This document shows positions 43,347-47,304 of a stretch of 47,304 nt of DNA, in pieces. A model generated the notes under the pieces. That model saw only the letters and a program-made list of their open reading frames with translations. It was not told the DNA's origin and made no database searches. The position numbers were made by a program, and so were the translations under genes. Numbering within the stretch: position 1 is the first letter of the stretch; every line of letters starts with the position of its first letter. Where the stretch lies: contig CAZNFR010000023.1 of NCBI GenBank assembly GCA_964572225.1, forward strand, positions 1 to 47,304, written 5' to 3'. This stretch comes from CAZNFR01 sp964572225. GTDB lineage: Bacteria; Bacteroidota; Bacteroidia; Bacteroidales; GCA-2748055.

Positions 43347-44135
43347 CTATTGATTTTCTTCCTTTACTTTCTTCCCGTCCACTTTGATATCTCCAAGCGG
43401 ATAATAGGGAAACATATTTTCTTCCATCCATTTGTTCGCCTGTACAGGAGTCATTTTCCAACCGGAATTGCAATTCGAAACGATTTCTATAAATGATAAT
43501 CCTTTTTTTGCCTTTTGGTTTTCAAAAGCTTTCCGAACGGCTTTTTTGGCTTTTCTTACATTGCCCGGTTTATGAACCGCCTGTCTTGTAACATAATAAG
43601 TACCTGGCAACATGGCTATCATATCGGTGATGATCAGCGGGTTTCCCATGGTTTCCACATTACGTCCATAGGGGGAAGTGGAGGATCTCATGCCGGGTAA
43701 GGTAGTGGGAGCCATTTGCCCGCCGGTCATACCATATATCCCGTTATTGATATAAAAGATTACGATATTCTCACCACGATTGCAGGCATGAATAGTTTCT
43801 GCGGTGCCGATAGCAGCTAGGTCCCCATCACCCTGGTAGGTAAAAACATATTTATCGGGCCACAATCTTTTTATCCCTGTTGCCACAGCCGGAGCACGTC
43901 CATGTGCGGCCTGAGCCATGTCAATATCCATAAAATCATAGGCCAGAACGGAACATCCTACCGGTGCCACCCCGATGGTATCCTCCTGAATTCCCATTTC
44001 TTCCACCACCTCCATAATTATCCTGTGCGCAGTTCCATGTCCGCAACCCGGGCAATAGGATAGCACTTTATCGGTCATAAGAGGTGTCCTGGAATACACC
44101 TTATTTTCTTCTCTGATTATGTCTTTTATTTCCAT
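43347..44135 (-). CDS. korB: 2-oxoacid:ferredoxin oxidoreductase, beta subunit (thiamine-diphosphate binding)
   Basis: The 262-residue subunit has LSYCPGCGHGTAHRI with the cluster-ligand Cys pair, the thiamine-diphosphate binding GDGDLAAIG followed by NNGIYGMTGGQMAPTT, and the C-terminal region of the KorB/VorA type. It decarboxylates the 2-oxoacid and passes electrons to ferredoxin. It starts 2 bases after korA. Confidence 0.94.
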   Translation of the reverse strand: MEIKDIIREENKVYSRTPLMTDKVLSYCPGCGHGTAHRIIMEVVEEMGIQEDTIGVAPVGCSVLAYDFMDIDMAQAAHGRAPAVATGIKRLWPDKYVFTYQGDGDLAAIGTAETIHACNRGENIVIFYINNGIYGMTGGQMAPTTLPGMRSSTSPYGRNVETMGNPLIITDMIAMLPGTYYVTRQAVHKPGNVRKAKKAVRKAFENQKAKKGLSFIEIVSNCNSGWKMTPVQANKWMEENMFPYYPLGDIKVDGKKVKEENQ

Positions 44136-44137
44136 GT

Positions 44138-45208
44138 TCAGCTGTTTACAATTTTTTCTTCAAGGGCTTTCAACACCTCATCGGGAGAGGGGATCACCCC
44201 ACCATACCTGCCGAAATGCTCAACCGGTTTCCTTCCGTTTACCGCGAGCATCACATCTTCTACCATTTGTCCGGCACTCATTTCAACCGATAAAAATCCT
44301 TTCACCTGATCGGCAAGCTCTGAAATTCTGACCTCCGGAAAAGGAAATAAGGTGATGGGACGCAGCAAACCGGCTTTAATGCCCTTTTTCCTGGCCAGTT
44401 TAATGGCTTTCTGACTAATCCTCGCACTCGATCCATAAGCGACCATCAGATATTCGGCATCCTCCACCATAAATTCTTCAAATCTGACCTCCAGTTCCTT
44501 GATCTTTTGATATTTTGCCTGAAGTCTCAAATTGTGTTTCTCCTCCTGATAAGGATCAAGATCCAGAGAGGTGATAACGTTTCTTTCCCGGCCAGCCTTT
44601 TTTCCGGTGATCACCCAGGATTCATCGAAATAATCGGTTCTGGGGACCGGTTCCTTAAGCTCTACTTTTTCCATCATTTGTCCAATTACCCCATCGCTTA
44701 ATATCAGGGCGGGGTTACGGTATTTAAAGGCAAGATCCATCGCCAGGGATACAAAATCGGCCATTTCCTGCACCGATGCAGGGGCCAGGACAATAAGCCG
44801 GTAATCCCCGTGACCACCTCCTTTGGTAGACTGGAAATAATCGGCCTGTGAAGGCTGAATGGTCCCAAGTCCGGGTCCGCCCCTAACCACATTCACAATA
44901 AGACAGGGTAATTCGGCGCCGGCAATGTAGGAGATCCCCTCCTGTTTCAGGCTGATCCCCGGACTGGATGAAGAGGTCATTACTTTCTTACCCGTACCAG
45001 CAGCCCCGTATACCATATTGATTGCCGCTATTTCGCTTTCTGCCTGAAGTACAACCATGCCGGTTCTTTCTTCAGGTCTTTCCTGCATAAGGTATTCAAG
45101 TACTTCGGACTGAGGAGTTATGGGATAGCCGAAGTAGGCATCGATGCCTGCCCTTATAGCGGCCTCGGCAATTGCTTCGTTACCCTTCATCAATCGTAAT
45201 TCGCCCAT
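44138..45208 (-). CDS. korA: 2-oxoacid:ferredoxin oxidoreductase, alpha subunit
   Basis: The 356-residue subunit opens with RLMKGNEAIAEAAIRAGIDAYFGYPITPQSEV, carrying the pyrimidine-domain GYPITPxSE motif of KorA/VorB proteins, and contains TSSSSPGISLKQEGISY. The complex produces succinyl-CoA from 2-oxoglutarate (Kor) or acts on branched-chain 2-oxoacids (Vor). Sequence alone does not settle the substrate; similar Bacteroidota operons are often named for either. Confidence 0.93.
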   Translation of the reverse strand: MGELRLMKGNEAIAEAAIRAGIDAYFGYPITPQSEVLEYLMQERPEERTGMVVLQAESEIAAINMVYGAAGTGKKVMTSSSSPGISLKQEGISYIAGAELPCLIVNVVRGGPGLGTIQPSQADYFQSTKGGGHGDYRLIVLAPASVQEMADFVSLAMDLAFKYRNPALILSDGVIGQMMEKVELKEPVPRTDYFDESWVITGKKAGRERNVITSLDLDPYQEEKHNLRLQAKYQKIKELEVRFEEFMVEDAEYLMVAYGSSARISQKAIKLARKKGIKAGLLRPITLFPFPEVRISELADQVKGFLSVEMSAGQMVEDVMLAVNGRKPVEHFGRYGGVIPSPDEVLKALEEKIVNS

Positions 45209-45230
45209 AAAAAGAGTTCGTTTAATTTGA

Positions 45231-45455
45231 TTATACTTTCACCTGGTAAACTTCAATGACACCGTCTGGACAGACGAGTGCGCAGTTTGAGCAGCCAATG
45301 CAAGCCTCCGGCTTTTCCATATAGGCATAATGATAACCTTTGCCGTTTACCTGTCTTGCAAGCTCTATTACATTTGTCGGACAATTAACCACACATAGTT
45401 CGCATCCTTTACATTTCTCAATGTCGACCACAATTGCCCCTTTAGATTTCGCCAT
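45231..45455 (-). CDS. korD: Ferredoxin-type delta subunit (two 4Fe-4S clusters)
   Basis: The 74-residue protein has two 4Fe-4S binding motifs, CKGCELCVVNCP and CIGCSNCALVCP. It passes electrons from the oxidoreductase core to ferredoxin. It is the first gene of the kor operon, 22 bases before korA. Confidence 0.93.
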   Translation of the reverse strand: MAKSKGAIVVDIEKCKGCELCVVNCPTNVIELARQVNGKGYHYAYMEKPEACIGCSNCALVCPDGVIEVYQVKV

Positions 45456-45473
45456 ATTGTTAAATTTTTATCA

Positions 45474-45487
45474 GAATCTTAAGATTC
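45474..45487. repeat. Perfect palindrome GAATCTTAAGATTC in the kor leader
   Basis: This 14-base perfect palindrome lies between a -7 match and the korD start codon. It is well placed for a repressor operator. AT-rich sequence makes some palindromes expected by chance, so support is moderate. Confidence 0.4.
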
Positions 45488-45494
45488 AATTAAC

Positions 45495-45502
45495 CAAAAA
45501 TA
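45495..45502 (-). promoter_or_regulatory. -7 element (TATTTTTG) for korDABC
   Basis: An exact TANNTTTG match on the minus strand lies 40 bases before the korD ATG. No -33 partner is obvious at the expected distance. Confidence 0.45.
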
Positions 45503-45594
45503 AGAATTCTGCTGATAATCCTAGTTTTTTACCTAATTCTATCCAGGGTTAATTATAAACAATAAAAATAACCTCAGGAAAAATTCTTTTATAA

Positions 45595-46920
45595 TCAACC
45601 AGTTACAGGATGGTCCTCCGCAAAACGGGCTACCCTTTCTCTAAGCACTTCAAACTGGTCTCTTCTTACCTGGGATACACAAGCACGTAGTCCTTCAGTT
45701 CTGGTACTTCCGGTAATATCCAGGGAAATCGCGCTGATCCCATAAAAAAGCAGTTCTTCCAATAACTCTATTCCCTTGAAACCGGGATAAGAGATCGTAA
45801 AATAAAATCCATCGGCCAGAGGGAGATCAATATCCCTGTCGTAAACGATCCGGAATCCGTTATCGGTAAATATTTTCTTCATAACACCCGCCTTTCTGCC
45901 GTATTCCCTGACCACATTCACAAAATCAAATTCCCCCTCGTTGGTGGCCTTGAGAATGGCAGCCAGGGCAAATTGTGCAGAATGGCTCGTACCCGCAGAA
46001 AGTGCATACAAAGCTCCATAAATCATGGCCAGTCCGAAAACCTCACTCGAATAATACCTTCGCAGATCAGGATAGCGAGAATGGTAAAGTGCATCCGACA
46101 TGATAAGCATCGCCACCCTCTGCCCTGCGTAGCTGAATGCTTTGGAGGAGGATATGAGAAGCATATATTTGTCGGTGTACTTTGCCACTGTGGGCTGATA
46201 AGGGGGCCTGCCGGGACGGGACATATCCTTGCGAAAATCCATAGCGATGTAGGCAAGGTCCTCAATAACAATTACATCATACTTTACTGCAAGCTCACCT
46301 ATGGTTCGCAACTCCTGTTCGGTGAAACATATCCAGGATGGATTATTCGGATTGGAATATAAAATTGAAGAAATCTTACCACTTTTCAGGTAAGATTCCA
46401 GCTTCGGACCCAGCTTATCACCCCGGTAATCATAAACATCAAAATGCTCATAACTATGGCCCAGGACCTTACATTGCTGTTTTTGAACCGGGAAGCCCGG
46501 ATCAATGAATAAAGTCCCTTCTTTGGTGTGATCCGTCCTGTTGGCTACCATAAAAGCAGCCATGCTGCCCATCATGGAACCTACCGTAGGCACACAACCC
46601 TGTGCATTCACCTCAATGTCAAGAAATAAGCGGGCAAAGCGGGCAACCTCCTGTTTTAATTCCTTCACCCCTTCTATCATAGGGTAACGGGATGCCACTC
46701 CTCGCTTCAGGGCCGCGATTTCAGCCTCAGTGCCCACAGAAGCAGGATCAAGTCCGGGAACTCCCATTTCCATCCGGATAAACTCCTTGCCTGTCCTTGC
46801 TTCAATATCATTAACGATCTTAACAATTTCCCTTATTGTGGCTCTGCCAACCTTATCGACAGAGGCGTTTTGAATTACATTTTCTACAATGTCAAAATCA
46901 ATGGGTGTTTTTCTTTTCAT
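45595..46920 (-). CDS. Class I/II pyridoxal-phosphate aminotransferase
   Basis: The 441-residue enzyme has fold type I features: a YSNPNNPSW segment with the conserved Asn-Pro, an EDLAYIAMD Asp for the cofactor nitrogen, the cofactor Lys in SSSKAFSYAGQR, and a C-terminal substrate-carboxylate Arg (GLRACVS). It interconverts an amino acid and its 2-oxoacid, with the substrate unknown. It lies just upstream of korDABC on the same strand; an aminotransferase supplying 2-oxoacids to a ferredoxin oxidoreductase would make biochemical sense. Confidence 0.9.
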   Translation of the reverse strand: MKRKTPIDFDIVENVIQNASVDKVGRATIREIVKIVNDIEARTGKEFIRMEMGVPGLDPASVGTEAEIAALKRGVASRYPMIEGVKELKQEVARFARLFLDIEVNAQGCVPTVGSMMGSMAAFMVANRTDHTKEGTLFIDPGFPVQKQQCKVLGHSYEHFDVYDYRGDKLGPKLESYLKSGKISSILYSNPNNPSWICFTEQELRTIGELAVKYDVIVIEDLAYIAMDFRKDMSRPGRPPYQPTVAKYTDKYMLLISSSKAFSYAGQRVAMLIMSDALYHSRYPDLRRYYSSEVFGLAMIYGALYALSAGTSHSAQFALAAILKATNEGEFDFVNVVREYGRKAGVMKKIFTDNGFRIVYDRDIDLPLADGFYFTISYPGFKGIELLEELLFYGISAISLDITGSTRTEGLRACVSQVRRDQFEVLRERVARFAEDHPVTG

Positions 46921-46955
46921 ACCAAATGGAAATCGTAAGCTGTTTTTTCTCCATG

Positions 46956-46971
46956 CCGGCTGAACAGCCGG
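46956..46971. repeat. GC-rich inverted repeat CCGGCTG / CAGCCGG
   Basis: Seven-base complementary arms with a 2-base centre lie between the aminotransferase start and the truncated DUF4282-like gene. Neither strand has a T-run after it. It may be a leader hairpin or operator for the aminotransferase gene, or a weak terminator of the upstream gene. Confidence 0.4.
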
Positions 46972-47135
46972 TAGCGATTAAATGGTATCACAAAGAAAAC
47001 ACCTAAAGTCGGGAATAAATATGATTAATAAAAGGTTTTGGAATTTCCCGGGATGTTATTCGACATTTTGAAATATAAATCCGGAAAAAGCACCTTTATC
47101 TTTAAAGAGAAAATAACTATGTTAAAAATCGGAGA

Positions 47136-47304
47136 CTACTTGGCCGTATTTCGTTCGATATTCGATAAGGAACTGGCAATACGGAATCCGATCACCAGAC
47201 CTTCACAAATAACTCTCCATAGTAAATTACCCAGGACCAATCCTCCCAGTCCCAGTAAAAACTGTGAGGAAAACATCTGAATGATAGAACCTATGGTAAT
47301 CACA
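47136..47304 (-). CDS. DUF4282-like membrane protein, 5' end cut by the window edge
   Basis: Read on the minus strand from the window end, an open frame of 56 residues runs to TAG at 47136. It contains two hydrophobic segments with LGLGGLVLGNLLWRVICEG and GFRIASSL, a pattern that resembles the C-terminal half of DUF4282 membrane proteins. The start lies outside the window. It would be transcribed toward the aminotransferase gene. Confidence 0.6.
   Translation of the reverse strand, partial: VITIGSIIQMFSSQFLLGLGGLVLGNLLWRVICEGLVIGFRIASSLSNIERNTAK

Noticed and set aside
47038..47280. Plus-strand frame at the window end
   Set aside because: The opposite strand encodes a coherent hydrophobic DUF4282-like frame open to the window edge; the plus frame has no recognisable features.
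1..47304. CRISPR arrays, insertion sequences and prophage genes
   Set aside because: No direct-repeat array, transposase, integrase or phage structural gene was seen on either strand.

Overview
The window looks like a chromosomal segment of an anaerobic member of the Bacteroidota, probably near Bacteroidales/Marinilabiliales. This is inferred from gene content, with no database search. The pointers are gldF/gldG, chorismate dehydratase MqnA of the futalosine menaquinone route, a ferredoxin-linked 2-oxoacid oxidoreductase (korDABC), LpxB, several promoters matching the Bacteroidota -7 element TANNTTTG, and a general lack of strong Shine-Dalgarno sequences.

Layout. 1-340: tRNA-Ser(UGA) and a small Cys-containing protein. 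480-5,480: an unusual locus with an ECF-like sigma factor, a membrane protein with anti-sigma-like N-terminus and periplasmic TPRs, a convergent exported and membrane-anchored TPR-CHAT protease, a previously uncalled 51-residue peptide with a double-glycine leader, and a 77-residue protein resembling a type IX sorting domain without a signal peptide. A 9-base motif, TGTTACCCC, sits upstream of each of the three transcription units and points toward each gene. 5,540-9,740: glycosyltransferase, MsbA-type ABC exporter and purB. 9,960-18,060 (+): mqnA, NfeD-like protease, GNAT, CAP, AhpD-like protein, pyruvate kinase, HD-domain protein and M14 carboxypeptidase. 18,070-20,670 (-): FAH-family protein, exonuclease and dnaN. 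20,800-27,600 (-): a seven-gene envelope operon (surE, small membrane protein, lpxB, SpoIID-like, gldF, gldG, DUF4340-like) closed by a terminator. 27,830-39,360 (+): pheT, macro domain, DsrE-like lipoprotein, UbiA/MqnP-type prenyltransferase, PAS histidine kinase overlapping a secreted WD40 protein, MATE, and yicC-gmk-nadD. 39,370-47,304 (-): Tat-exported oxidoreductase, exported metallophosphoesterase, outer-membrane-like protein, korDABC, an aminotransferase, and the 3' end of a DUF4282-like gene cut by the window edge.

Most of the window is ordinary housekeeping and envelope biology. The best candidate for an undescribed system is the 0.48-5.48 kb locus. I propose a membrane-spanning circuit in which a sigma/anti-sigma pair controls a periplasmic CHAT peptidase and a double-glycine peptide, with the peptide as possible substrate or signal. 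All key catalytic residues appear intact, but the functional link is inference.
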